From Zonotrichia leucophrys gambelii (taxonomy: Eukaryota > Chordata > Aves > Passeriformes > Passerellidae), in assembly GCF_028769735.1 (NCBI RefSeq), contig NC_088179.1, positions 2,728,001 to 2,792,000 on the forward strand: DNA of 64,000 bases, in the 5' to 3' direction. A model generated the notes under the pieces. It did not search any database. It was not told the origin of the DNA and saw only the letters and a program-made list of their open reading frames with translations. A program made the translations under genes and the position numbers. Positions 26,159-38,616 of this stretch are shown here, piece by piece; position 1 is the first letter of the stretch; every line of letters begins with the position of its first letter.

Positions 26159-26675
26159 GGTCACTATACAAATCCGCTGCCTTTACCCAAATGAACTTCT
26201 GCAGACAAAGACAAAGGAGGCAGGTTTTTCCTTAGAAACTGAAAAGGCAAAGGAGCAAGTGACCCAAGAGAGAGGGCAGGCAGGTGCTGCTGAGGGGCAC
26301 TGAGTGCTGTTTAGGCAGGATGGCAGTAAAGGAAACCAGCAGCAGGTTTGTGGGATGCTCCACCATTGCAGCAATAAACCAGAGGGACCAGCAGCAACAC
26401 CTGCAGGTGGCTTTGGGGGGCTCTCAGGAAATCCAGCACTCTGAACTCCTGGCTCAGGTGAGGCCTGGCACAAACCCTGGCATTGCTGCTTTTACTGAGG
26501 TTCAGGAAAGGATGGGATAGGAACAGGACAATGAGGTGCAGCTCTGCTGGGCCCAGCCTTGGGCAGAGTCACTGATCTCAGCTCCTGGAGGCTTGGCAAA
26601 GCCCGGCTCCCCCTGGTGTGCCACTGACTGGGACATCCTTGAGACCTGTCCCTGCTGCTCAGCTCTAGCTAGACC

Positions 26676-26981
26676 TGTAGGGGGACACAGTATGGGTAAA
26701 TAATATAGAATGTAATCTTATCCTCCAAAGAGTTGCAGCTGAACCAATTACTAAAGATTAGGAGCAGGCCTGACGTTAACAGGCCACACCTGTAGCCAGT
26801 AAGAACAGTGGCATATAAGAGTGGATTGGTGGGAACTGGAGGGAGATGGTTACTGCAAGGACCAAGAAAAGTCAGTGCTCGGAGGAGCTGCCTGTGAGAA
26901 ACACTGAGGAGGTGTGAAACTCTGGTGGTATGGAATCCTTGCACTATAATGATAATAGAACTCTTGATAGGTAAGGCAACA
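26676..26981 (+). mobile_element. Family B LTR
   Basis: It starts TGTAGGGGGACACAG and ends near GTAAGGCAACA, matching the copy at 16147 along its length, with GCATATAAGAGTGG as the TATA-like site. No convincing target duplication was found. Confidence 0.85.
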
Positions 26982-29900
26982 GGGATCCAGCAGGGCAGGG
27001 GATCTCTGCTGACATCACCTGAACCAAAGTTTTTTCCCAGAGCTCTCCACCCATGAACATTTCCCAGCTCACCAGATGCATTTCTGCCTTTCTTTCTTTC
27101 TGCTGTTTGTGACCCTGACAGGACCTGCTCAGACCATTAAAGTGACTTTTAAAGATTAATTGCGATTATGTCGGTCTCTTGTCAGTCTGTCAGGATCTGT
27201 TTGCAGAGCGGGGTGCATCAGACTGCAGTCACCACACAGAGCAGGAATTCAGGACTGCAGCTCCAAGGTTATTTTGACACCACAGAAGTGGAGGCTGCAC
27301 CAGACAAGAAAAAAAGCCCCAATTCCCACTAATAACCCTTTAGGTACAACATGTAATCTCAAGTACTTAGCCAGCCATCTAACTACCCTTTATCTCCAAA
27401 AAAACCCTACTCCTTCCTATTCCCCTCTTTTGTGTTTGAACTAACTATTTTCTCCAGGTGGTTTTTTACCTTGTTATAATCCATTACCTTCATATGCTTT
27501 GATCTTTCCATATGGAATTTATTTTCTCTCTTCAAAGATCTTTTCTAGTCAGAAGATATTTTCCCCAGTCCACAGGCTCTGTTCCATTCAGATATCCCAG
27601 CATGATGCTTATTTTTCCCTGCTTTTTTAATTTTTTTTTAATTTATGAACATTTAAGAACTCAAATTGAAACGAAGCCAGGCAAGTTTATTCCTGATGAC
27701 ACAAGATGTAGCCTCTGATGAAAAATCTAAAAGACACACATTGTGTACACACTGCTGGAACAAATTCATTCCACAGAAGGTTTTGTGAGGCAAAATAGTT
27801 ACAGGAGAGCAAAGATATTCAAGGTTCAGTCCTAGATCAAGAGTTGTTATTCTGCAGGAAAATAATCCAGAAAATATATTCTATACAGCTACATTTGCCT
27901 TAGTTTTCCAAGGAGATTTTAATTCATCTTTGGTTCATTTGTCAATGTTTGTGTTTTGTAAATCTGTGCAGTGCTGACGTTGCCAGAATTGCAAGAATAA
28001 ATTTGATTTCCTTACATGTACAAGACAGACTGGGGACAGACAGGCAAGAGAAGGATGCTGGATGCATCCTCTTCCACCTGGTGTGAATTGTATTATTATA
28101 GACCAAGATTTTCTTCTTCTATGAACAGGGCCAGTTCCTGTGCAGGCAGGGCTCACCCACTGTCCTCCTGCGAAATAAATTCTCCATTTCCCTGATGCTG
28201 TAGGCACAAACTTAAAATAAATGTTGCTGTTTTGTTGCCATAGACTTATTGCAAATGATACCTCCCTGTGGAGAGGGTGAGCATGAGCAGCACATCCTGG
28301 GCACAGCAAAGTGACAAGAAACAAGAGCTCTGCAAAGGCCACATCCCCAGCCTGGACAGGAGCCACCCCAGTGCACTGGACCCCAAAAACAAAATGTTAC
28401 ATTCCAGCATTTAAATTTGTCAAGTAACTTCTCCATTGTAGATACTCTGAACAACAAACAGAACAAATTTCCCATCCCAAAACAAGGCATCTAATGCACA
28501 CACATAGAAAAAGCACCAGCCTCTCAGAGCTTGATTTCTAAAGGCAGAACAAAACACTGAACTGTCAAACAGAACATGCTTGAAATCATAATGTTCATAT
28601 GTAAAATAGCTCTTGCACAGCATCATGGAAAATTCTGAATTGATCTTTCTTTATACACACTTGCACAAAGCAACTGTCTTTATAAATAGCAGCAATTTGG
28701 AAAAAAACCCAAAACATCTGCATGCTCCCAGGCACAGAGGTGTTTGTTCCTGTGCTGAATATCTTCTCACCTTAAATCTCACATTTCTTGTGGAGTGATA
28801 ATACCTTCTCTTAATCCTTACAAGGTCAACTTGTCTCTGTGATGTCTGAGCTGTGCACCCTGAGCGTTTATCTGGACACACCCAAGAGCAAGTTCTATGT
28901 AAAATCTATGTAAAAATAATCACATAGATATTTAGAAATACAAAATACACCACAAGTAAAGGCTTTAAGGAAAAGTAAAGGCCTTTCAAGAAGAACCCTG
29001 CTTTGGGTATAAGCAGTTCCCAGCTCCAAACAAGTCCCCACTCCTTAGGCAATGGTTTAATAATTGAAAATAATCAAAGTCCTTTTCTTTTTATTCTTTG
29101 TTGTGCTCTGCAGACGGGAGGCAGAGACAGCAGTAATTCCATTCTCTGCACAACAGAGGCTGAGTGATTTCTGGCCATCCCAGCCAGGCTGTCCGTGTGT
29201 CCTCCTCACTTTGTCCATCATGACAAGTCTCAGTTTTCCGTGCTGCTCCCAAAAAAAGGATTTACCAGGTAGGAGCTTGTCAGAACAGAAAATGAAAAGG
29301 TTTTACAGAAATTCAGAAGTTCTGTAAGAAAGAGTCAAGGCCCTCACCTCAATCGCTCACATATTCTAAATTAATTTTCTTCTGACCCCAGCCCACATCC
29401 AGTCTGTTCTGTTATGAAAGAATGAGTAGAGTTTGCCTAGTTTTTTCTCTCCAAGAGACAGCCAAGAAGAATAAATGCAGATTATTCTACTTTGACCAAA
29501 TTGAAGGAAATTGTAGCTCAGAGCAGAGGGATTCCCTTTGTTCATCTGACAACACAAAGGAATTGCTGCAATCCTGTCTGCTGTCACCACTGACAGGCTG
29601 TTGGATGTGTTTCTGTTGCTACTCCTTCCTCTTTTACCTGCAAAATCCCTTCAGCAGTCTGCACCATCAGTTTCAAAGCAAAACAAAGACAACAGAAATC
29701 AACATCAGCCACTGCAGAAAATCCCTTCCACTGGAGGGGTTTTACAAATGGTTACATGTGCCCAAACAGTGAGGCACAAACACTCTGCTGCACTTTGAGG
29801 AAACAGCTGCCTTTGCTGTAAACACAGGAGAAGAACCAGAACAGACCTAGAGACAGGCACCAGCACCAAAGGACAAAAAAAAAAAAAAACCCCAAAAAAA

Positions 29901-30472
29901 ACCCAACAAAAAAAACCACAAACAGACAAAAAATACCCCAAAATTACCAAAACAACAACAACAAAAAAAGTGAAGTTTTAAATTAAACAAAAATTTGGCC
30001 AGTGACTGTTTAGGTTTTGTTAAATGTCTAATATTTCGCAATTTTTGGGGGAGTTTTCATGTTCAGTCAGCAAAGTACTGCTCAATTCACTGGGAGTTAC
30101 CTTCTGTACTACTCTTGGCTGATTTTTCCATGTTTCCCTTCACACAGTGCAGTGCTCCTGCAGTGCCTCAGAGGGAAAGCAGCTGGTACAGAAGGATTTG
30201 GCTCTGAGCTGAGCCTGATCCAGTCAATAGCCCCATTCTGAGGGTTCTGGATTTGCCTTCCCACACAGATCTGACCTTCTGCACCCCCTTCCCTTTGCTG
30301 CTTACACTCCATCTCCTCAGGGGCTTCAGGCCTCACAGCCCTCAGTGCCACAGAAGTGTCACTGCTGGAGTTCCTGCCCTGGATCAGGACCTGCAGGTTC
30401 CTCCAGGAGCACAGAGAGTTACTGAGAAACCCTGGTGCCCCTTGGTCCCTGCCAGAACACAGGAATGGGAGT
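26982..30472. other. No gene recognised
   Basis: About 3.5 kb of unique sequence ending at the 49-bp minisatellite. It contains the A/C-rich tract at 29873. Confidence 0.6.
29873..29970 (+). repeat. A/C-rich, T-poor simple tract
   Basis: A long A run followed by AACCCC/AACAAA-type sequence with almost no T for about 100 bp. Confidence 0.9.
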
Positions 30473-31240
30473 TCCAGGGAGGAGCTCTGCTCTGTGGGGT
30501 CCCTTTTCCAAGGTTTTACAGAAGAACTCTGCTCTGTGGGTTCCTTGTTTCTCTCTCCAGGGTTCCAGAGAGGAGCTCTACTCTGTAGGGTTCTTTTTCC
30601 TTTTCAAAGGTTTTTCAGAGGGGCTCTGCTCTGTGGGTTCTTTGTTTCCTTTTCCTAAGTTCCAGAGAGGAGCAATGCTCTGTGGGTTTCCTGTTTTCCT
30701 TTTCCAAGGTTTTTCTGAGAAATTTTGCTCTGTGGGTTCCTTGTTTTCCCTCTCCAAGGTTTTTCAGAAGAACTCTGCTCTGTGGGTTCCTTGTTTCCTT
30801 TTCTAAGGTTCCAGAGAGGAATTTTGCTCTGTGGGTTCCATTTCCATCTCCAAGGTTTTACAGAGGAGCTCTGCTCTGTGGGTTCCTCTTTTCTCTCTCC
30901 AAGGTTCCAGAGAGGAGCTCTGCTCTGTAGGTTCCTTGTTTTCCTCTCCAAGGTTTTTCAGATGAGCTCTGGTTTGTGGGTTCCCTCTTTGCTTTTCCAA
31001 GGTTTTTCACAGGAATTTTGCTCTGTGGGTTCCATTTCCACCTCCAAGGTTTTACAGAGGAGCTCTGCTCTGTGGGTCCCTGTCTCACTCTCCAAGGTTT
31101 TACAGAACTCTGCTCTGTGGGTTCCCTGTTTCTCTCTCCAAGGTTTTACAGAAAAACTCTGTTTTGTGGGTTCCCTGTTTCATTTTCCAAGGTATTTCAA
31201 AGGAATTTTGCTCTGTGGGTCCCTGTCTCCCTCTCCAAGG
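30473..31240 (+). repeat. ~49-bp minisatellite, about 16 copies
   Basis: Each unit carries GCTCTGCTCTGTGGGTTCC, then a T/C-rich stretch, then TCCAAGGTTTTACAGAGGA. The CTCTGTGGG landmark recurs every 43-51 bases, most often 48-50. Units vary between GAGGAGCTCTG and GAGGAATTTTG types, which alternate irregularly. Open frames on both strands reflect the repeat, not a gene. Confidence 0.95.
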
Positions 31241-32284
31241 TGCAGGCCCTCTCTTGACTCACAAACACTCAGAGTTGTTCTTCCTTCTGCCCCAATGTTT
31301 TGTATTTGACTCCAATTGTTATGTTTTACCCCAAGTCCTCTCTGCAGGACAGGTTTCAGCATCCAGGCTGCTCCTGGAGCAGGAATGGCTGCCCCAGGCA
31401 CACCAGGACTGAGCAGGGTTTGTTCCCAAAGCTGTGCTGGTGAAGGAGCTCTCAAGCAAACAGCTCTCTGGGATCAGCAACAAGGAAAACAGCAAAAGCA
31501 GCGTGCCTGACTGGCTTTGCCAGGTGGGGGTTAAGCAAGAAAAGCACCTGTCAGCTGTGATTTCTGTTAGGAGATCATCCTACTGCTAAGACATCTCAGT
31601 CTGCACAGAACTTAATCAAATCTGCTCATTCTCCCCCAGAGTCAAGTGCATAAAGTTGATTGTCACTGAAGGGCAATGAACATGTGATGGAAAGGTCTGT
31701 GCTGGAACATTGCTGCTGCTGAGGCCACAGATCAGGCACAGAGATGAAATACAAGGGAGCACATCACCTCATGTACATGCAGCAATGAGAGTGATGTGGA
31801 AATGTCATTCCTGCCAGCATGCCAAGAGTGTGGGGCACATTCTGCCTTCCCATTCCCTACCCCATCTCCCTAAAATGTTCAATGCAAAGAAAAAAGCATC
31901 AAGGTGTTAAGTAACTTGAAATATTTTTCTGTTTGTATCATCTAGTAAACAAAGTTGCTGAAAAATGTCATTGTGTGATCTTCACACGTGTGTGGGAGAC
32001 CAGCTCAGCTGTCAGGGAATGACTGTACAGCTCCCTGCTGGAAAGGAGAAGTCAAACATTTCATTTTATAGCCTGCTGGGATCTCTCTGAACACTTGGGA
32101 TATCCAGGCTGTCAGTGCTTCCAGGAGGGGATATCTGCTGATTCATCCTGGCACTGCCCACCCCGAGTGAGCTGTCCCTGGTGCCAATCAGCAGAAATGC
32201 TCCAGCACAGCTCTGACACTGCTCAGCAAATTCTGCCTTCAAACCCTGGGCTGAGCCCGTGGCACAGAGGTCACCACCAAACCC
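31241..32284. other. No gene recognised
   Basis: Unique sequence. No exon with matched splice sites was seen. Confidence 0.6.
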
Positions 32285-32290
32285 CAAACC

Positions 32291-32683
32291 TGTGACCATG
32301 TTCACAGGGGTTTTCAGGTGAGGGAAGAGACAAGAATATTGACTCCATGTTCAGAATGCTTGATTTATTATTTTATGATATATATTACATTAAAACTATA
32401 TTTAAAAGAATGGAAGGAAAAGTTTCATCTCAGAAGGCTAGCTAAGCTAAGAATAGAAAGGAATGAATAATAAAAGTTTGTGTCTCAGACAGAGAGTCCA
32501 AGCTAACTGAGCAGTGGTTGGCCATTAATTATAAACATCCAAGATGGGCCAATCACAGATGCACCTGTTGCATTCCACAGCAGCAGATAATCAATGTTTA
32601 CATTTTGTTCCTGAAGCCTCTCAGCTTCTCAGGAAGAAAAAAATCTTAAGGAAAGGATTTTTAATGAAAATATGTCTGTGACA
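32291..32683 (+). mobile_element. Family A solo LTR with exact 6-bp target duplication
   Basis: It runs from TGTGACCATGTTCAC to GTCTGTGACA and is flanked by CAAACC at 32285-32290 and 32684-32689. The 6-bp duplication fits beta/alpha-like (ERVK-type) integration. Confidence 0.92.
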
Positions 32684-32689
32684 CAAACC

Positions 32690-33758
32690 CCAAACCCCAT
32701 CACCTCCTGAGGTGCAGGAACCAGCCCAGCACCCAGAGCCTCCTGGCAGGGCTGCTTGTCACTCAGTGCCCTTGGGATGTTTTTGCTGCTATTGATTAAA
32801 GCTCTTTGTTCCTCTGCTTCCCTTCCCCTTTCCCCAGCTGAGCTGTCACAGCTGCTGGCACCAGGTGCTGTCTCTGGGCACACCTGGGAGTGATTCTGCT
32901 GCAGATGTGTGAGGGGAATCTGTCAGAGCTATCAGCAAAGCCAGCTGCAGTTCAGAAACAAGTTCAGATCAGAAACAAGATCAATTCAGTTCCCACAAGT
33001 CAGCCTAAAAAGAGTGAGGGGGAGAGGGGATGAGAGAGTTTTGTCTCTTCTTTTGGTGCTGCTCAGGATCACTGACAGCAGTAAGGAATGTACAGGCACA
33101 GAATCCCCCTCCAAACTCCAAAATAATGTAGAGAACATTATTTTGTTCTCTGACCCATGCCCCAGTCTGCGCCACCAGAGCAGCTCTGTGCTTGCCACAG
33201 CAGTGCCCTTTGCACACTGGAATTAAGGCCCTGCACAGGGCAGTCACCAGCAGATAGAGAGGAGCTATTTTTGTATGTGAATTCCAATGAACAAATGCAA
33301 TTTCTAACCATTGACCTCCTGTAGTAGGTAACAAGTGGGTTTGGGGATAATTAATAATTTTCATAATTTCTAGGAAAGCTTTATCAGGATCCTTACATCT
33401 CTAAAATGCTGACACATCACATGGTCCCAGACCTCAGGGTGTGAAAAGCAGAGCCCATCACAGCACCCCCAGCTCCCAGAGGCTTTCTGGGTGTGCAGGA
33501 GGTGCTGAGAAGCCCAGGCCAGGTCCCAGAACCTTTCCCTCATGGTTGCACAGCTCCCCTCACACAGACTCTATGGTGTGAGCTGAGCACTTTGGGGAGA
33601 TCACTACCTGTGAGGGTTCAGAGATTCGTTCCAGCAAGAAATGCAGATGGCAAGGGAAACTCACTGCTCACCTCCTCCAGAGGCACACAAATCTACAGTG
33701 AGGAAGGAGATCTGAGAGGCAGGGAAGGTGCTGGGCTAGGGATCCATCCAGCTTCTGA
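32690..33758. other. No gene recognised
   Basis: Unique sequence between a family A LTR and the fused family C pair. Confidence 0.6.
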
Positions 33759-34130
33759 TGATGCCTTAAGATTTGAGCTTTTCTATTTTTCAGATCCTGT
33801 GCATCACTCCAAACTCCATACAGAGTGTGAGTTACTGTCCTCACATTTTGGTCAGACAACACAATCCCTCTGGGCCTGGGATCCAAGGACACCCCACAGC
33901 CTCAGGCCCCAAAAAGCACAAACAAAAGTGAATGGGGGCAGCAAACTGGGGGTAAATGACTTCATTAGCTGAAGCTGTAATTGCAAAATTAACCCCTGAT
34001 ATGTAAATGGACCAAACTTATAACTGTCTGGAAAACTGGTGCCCATTGTGCAGCTTGGGTGTAGCCTCTGGGAGGCTGTGACTGCCCAAGGTGTGGCTGT
34101 TAAATGTGGATGTGACAGCCTGGTCAGAGA
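33759..34130 (+). mobile_element. Family C LTR lacking its polyadenylation tail
   Basis: It starts TGATGCCTTAAG and follows family C through GTGGCTGTTAAATGTGGATG. It then passes at GTCAGAGAGAGA directly into a second family C LTR, so the AATAAATACCCAC tail is absent here. Confidence 0.8.
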
Positions 34131-34566
34131 GAGATTCCTTAGGATTTTAGCTTTTATATTTTTCACATCCTGCACTGCATCAGTGCACAACTCTAAACTC
34201 ACTATAAACTCCATAACCTGTCAGCTGCTGTTCTCCCTTTTACTCAGACAAAACAATTCCTCTCCAGGCCTGGAACCCAAGGACACCTCACTGCCTCAGG
34301 CCCCAAAAAGCACAAACAAAAGTGAATGCGGGGAGCAAACTGGTGATAAATTACTTCATTAGCTGAAGCTGTAATTCAGGGATTAACCCCTGATATGTAA
34401 ATGGACCAAACTTAAAATTGTCTGAAAAACTGGTGCCCATTGTCCAGCTCGGGTGTGGCCTCTGGGAGGCTGTGGCTGCCCAAGGTGTGGCTGTTGAAGG
34501 CCTTCAATAAATACCCACGTTATTATTTTTACTCTGTCCAGCCTCTGTTCCACACCAAGGCATCCC
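34131..34566 (+). mobile_element. Family C LTR, second of a fused pair
   Basis: It begins at ATTCCTTAGGATTTTAGC, ends with an AATAAATACCCACGTTATT tail (34505-34525), and closes near AAGGCATCC, a mutated GGCATCA end. It is fused head-to-tail to the copy at 33759 with no internal genes between. Confidence 0.82.
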
Positions 34567-36010
34567 CTGGTGCCCTGGCCAGCAGCACTTCCTGCCTGCT
34601 GTGAGTGACCCCTCCCCATGCTGCAGGTGACAGCAGGGACATTTCCTCCTCCTCTGCTGCGGCCTAAACACCCTGACTTGCTACAAACACATTTATTTGG
34701 TGTTATTGAACTGAGCACTGTGCTCTGCTGAGGCTGCACTTGCAGGAGCAGCTCCTGGCTACCCCCAGACCCCCTTGCAGGGAGCTGGGAGCTGGCACCA
34801 GGCTGGAGCAGCCTGCACTGAAGGTGAGAGATGAGAAAGCCCACTTGCAGAGAATCTGGGTTTTGTTCTCTGTGGGAAAAACACAAACTTCTGCATCCAA
34901 GACAAATTTAATAATGCATTCCAGTGATCTGCATTTTTCCAAGCTCCTCCATTCCCTCCCTTCCTGAGTGCCATATGTTTGCCCATTCCATCAGAGGGAT
35001 TTCTGTGGCATCCACTGCCAATGGGTTGAAAATCAAAGTTATCATGGATGGAACGTCAGCATCTTGAATGTTTGGGAAACAGCCAAATGTTAGTTTAATT
35101 AACTCCAACATACTCAATTATGAGTGACCTTTTCAAAGAGAACCAGAGAAGCACTGAGGCTGGAAGCAACCTCTGGAGATTATCTAGTGCAACCATCTGT
35201 TCAAAGCAGAGCCCATCACATGGACTTGCTCAGGACACCATCCAGTCAGACCTTTCATTACCTCCCAAAACCATTTTCAAAACATCTCTCCTCAACACAG
35301 GCACTGCAAGAAGCCCTTCAAGAAGTTATTTCAAACCAAATTTTCCAACTTCACTTCCTTGAATGCAAAGAAGCGTTTTGATAATTTTGTAATGACACAT
35401 TTTCCAGAATAGGAAATAAGAAAAAAAACCACTTTTGCTACAATGACTGCATTTTTAATAGTTTGCTTTTCAAATTTCAATTACTAATTAAAAATTTAAA
35501 ATTTAAATATATTAATTCCCACCTGGACCTTGTGTAAGATCACATCTTAAAAGAAAACCAGCACCTCTCCAGCACCAAGCACTAAGAAGAGCTCAATTCA
35601 ACACTTATCACTGGGTGTTTCCTCTCTTCAGCTTTTTTCCAGATCACACAGGGAGTGCTGAAAGCTCTGTGGATGCTTTTCTGCCTGCTCAGGCTCCAGC
35701 CCATGGAGCCTCATTCTTTTTAGGGACCATTGGATGGGACAGGACCCATCAGAGGCTCTGGGGTGCTCCCACCAGGCAGCAGCTCTGCCTCTGTCTGCAA
35801 AGGCTGCTGCAGTTCCCTGTGCTTTCCACAGTTCCAAAACAATGAATTTCCACTGACGGTCACAGCACAGAGCCCTCACCAACACAAACTTTCAGCTCCC
35901 AATGTGCTTCCAAATGTGCAGTGCCCACATTTTGGAAACCATGACCATCCATCTACTGGTTCTCACTGCAATGCAGTGAGAGAGATGAGAAAGAGGAGAA
36001 TATACTTTTT
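34567..36010. other. No gene recognised
   Basis: Unique sequence apart from the old CR1 fragment. Confidence 0.6.
35133..35375 (-). mobile_element. Old CR1 LINE fragment
   Basis: GGAAGCAACCTCTGGAG, TCTAGTGCAACCATCTG and GGACTTGCTCAGGACACC are diverged versions of the CR1 3' region in reverse orientation. The ATTCTATGA terminal repeats are lost. Confidence 0.75.
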
Positions 36011-36230
36011 AAAAAACAACAACAACAACAAAAAAACAACCAAAAAAACCCCAAAAGAAACAAACAAAAAAACCCCCAAAAAAATCCCAAAAGAAACAAA
36101 CAAAAAAAGAAAAAAAACCAACCAAACAAACAAAAAACCCCCCACAACAATAACAAAAAAAAAAAAAAAAAACAAAAAAAAAAAAAAACAACCAAAAACC
36201 CCAAACTAAACAAAACACAACCCCTGAAAC
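36011..36230 (+). repeat. 220-bp A/C-rich tract almost without T
   Basis: AAC, AAAC and AACCCC units with only three or so T and a few G across 220 bp, including an 18-base A run at 36155-36172. It is the longest such tract in the window. Confidence 0.93.
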
Positions 36231-37019
36231 GTTATGGGGTTTATCTCCTAAAACGTGATCATAGGAGAATCTCTGCTTTCCAGAAGAGTTGTCTTTTGAT
36301 GCTGTGGTGCTGAGTCCAGGTGTAAGTTAAAACACAGATAAAATAAATTTTTCTCTCATTTATTCTGAAATATAAATACTTTCATTTTACTTATTAAATT
36401 TTTTCATCCAAAAAGATCAAGGAACTGGGTAATGTAATTCAGATTATTTCATCAGAAAGCTCCATTCTAAATATATCACCCAGCACAGAAGCAGAAATAG
36501 AACTGCAACCAACAAAACACTTGCAAAGGTACAGACAGCTCTATTTCAATGAGTTACTCACTAATTTACACTGAAAAAGCATGAGGTTGTCATAGCTGAG
36601 CAGTTACAAAAACCCCACCTTGCAATCACTTGATGCTTCTGCAGTGAATAATGTAATGCAAAAGGGTTTGGAGTGCTCAGCCACAGGCAGGGAAAAGGAA
36701 TTGCATCATTCCAGAAACCCAGGCCGGTTAATTGCAGGTAATGGCCATGAATAATGACAGCAGAGAGTGCTCAGTGACGTAGGAGAGGCAATATTCTCCC
36801 TCTGAGCTGGAACTGCTTCAAACAAACAGTTTGGCCAGGCTGAACCCACTGGTGCCTGGGGCTGGGCAGGTTTGGCTGGCAGGGAGCAGCTCCAGGGGCT
36901 CTGCACACACAGACTGCCAGAGGAGCACACTGGAGCTCAGTATGTTTGATTTCCCTTTCTGGTGATTAATGACTCAAATGCACAGAGCTGATGCTGTGTT
37001 GGACTGGTTGATCCCTCTT
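36231..37019. other. No gene recognised
   Basis: Unique sequence. The part at 36720-36790, with ATGGCCATGAATAATGACAGC, is free of repeats. Confidence 0.55.
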
Positions 37020-37635
37020 TGTCAGGACACAGAACATCCCTTTGGCTGCCCAGGATGGCCAGGACCCTGCCAGGGGGCTCAGAGACCCTGGCACAGAGCC
37101 CAAAACACCTGTGGGTTTGATTGTGACCCCTGGAGCTAATTACCAACCTTAGATGAAGATCAGCAAGCCACAATAGTTTAGGTAGAATAATAGTGAAGTT
37201 ATCATGGGGTGGAAAGGTAGATTTTGGAGTTTTTGGTATGGAGGTTCAGGAGGCAAGATGGAGGGAACTGGGTGTGTCCAGCCTTTCTCCTTCTTCTTCT
37301 TGGCCTCCATCTTCTGCTGTGATGGTGGCACTGACAGATTGGTTTAGAGTAGCAGCTCACTGTCTAATACAGGTGATGGGTATTGGAAAGTAATAGTAAA
37401 CATTGTACATGTAGTTTTTAGTATAAAGACATAACACTGCCCTGGGGGCAGGCAGAGTGCCTGGAACTGTCCTGCTGGACGGACCTGGGCAGGGCAGGAG
37501 AAAGAATTTTATAGATAAGGAGCAATAAACAACCTTGAGACCGAGAAATGAAGAGCCCTGACTCCTTCTTCAAGCGCCAGACTGGGAAAAGAGACTTTGG
37601 AACTTTTCTTGGGGTCACTCTGAGCAGATAGAGAC
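37020..37635 (+). mobile_element. Family D LTR
   Basis: It starts TGTCAGGACACAG and follows the same block order as the copy at 1762, including the TTGGTTTAGAGTAG block, the TATAAAGACATAAC promoter-like block near 37420 and AATAAAC near 37523. No purine tract is seen upstream, so it is probably a solo LTR. Confidence 0.85.
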
Positions 37636-38043
37636 CCCGATACCTCTTTTTTCCTGCCTTCCACCCTTCTTCCCATGTGGTAGGAAGCCCAGTGGCAGTC
37701 AAGGAGAGGGAGAACATGGAGCCCATTCCTCCCCTCAGCCCTGCCTGCTCATCCCCCACCCAGGAACATTCTCCACACACCTGCACACAAACATGGCTCA
37801 GCCTGATCACTGATTCTGCAGGAAGACATTAATTATGGAAATAGTTCCTGAAGAAGGAGAAGTGTTCCTTTGCCAGACCAATTCATCTGCTGCTGCAGCC
37901 ACTCTCAGTGTCCTGTGAGTCACTCCACAGCTGGAGCTATCTGTGAGAAATGCTGGGAGTCAAGGGGAACAAGCTGTGGTGATGCACAGCACAACAAAGG
38001 AGAGCTAAGTCACAAGGAAAGGGATCTCCAAACTACATGGATT

Positions 38044-38098
38044 TGGGTTTCATCTACTTCATATCAGCCACTTTGGAAGAATGTTTATTAGGACACAA
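38044..38098 (+). repeat. 55-bp sequence identical to a segment inside an LTR at 40171
   Basis: From TGGGTTTCATCTACTTC to TTATTAGGACACAA, all 55 bases match 40171-40225 in the same orientation. The flanks differ. Confidence 0.97.
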
Positions 38099-38227
38099 CC
38101 TTTGCCTGCACTTGTCACATATCCTTCCCTTCCTGAGATTACTTCCTTGGCTGAGGCCCTCGAGACACCACACAGTTTGATATCCACACTTTCAAACACT
38201 CATCACCCAAATATCCAAAAGATTTAT

Positions 38228-38610
38228 TGTCACAGACATCTTTTATGAAAAATCCTTTCTTTAGGATTTTTCCTCCTGAGAAGCTGGGAGGCCTCAGGAA
38301 CAAAATGTAAACAATGGTTATCTGCTGCTGTGGAATGCAACAGGTGCATCTGGGATTGGTCTCATGTGGTTGTTTCTAATTAATGGCCAATCACAGTCAG
38401 CTGGTGAGACTCTGTCTGAGACACAAGCCTTTGTTATCATTCCTTCTTTTTCTATTCTTAACCAGCCTTCTGATGAAATCCTTTTTTCTATTCTTTTAGT
38501 ATAGTTTTAATGTAATATATATCATAAAATAATAAATCAAGCCTTCTGAAACATGGAGTCAACATTCTGGCCTTTTCCCTCATCCAAGAACCCCTGTGAA
38601 CACTGTCACA
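38228..38610 (-). mobile_element. Family A solo LTR, reverse orientation, exact target duplication
   Basis: It reads TGTCACAGAC at its low end and GAACACTGTCACA at its high end, the reverse complement of the plus-strand copies. ATTTAT occurs at 38222-38227 and 38611-38616, an exact 6-bp duplication. Confidence 0.93.
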
Positions 38611-38616
38611 ATTTAT

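Noticed and set aside
30473..31309. Regular repeats at 30.5-31.2 kb could suggest a CRISPR-like array or a 194-codon repeat protein
   Set aside because: Units are contiguous with no unique spacers, the genome is vertebrate, the period is not a multiple of three, and both strands are equally open.
33759..34566. Full provirus between the two family C LTRs
   Set aside because: The LTRs are fused directly, with no space for internal genes.
35730..36209. Lys/Asn/Thr-rich open frame
   Set aside because: The second half is translation of the A/C-rich simple tract.
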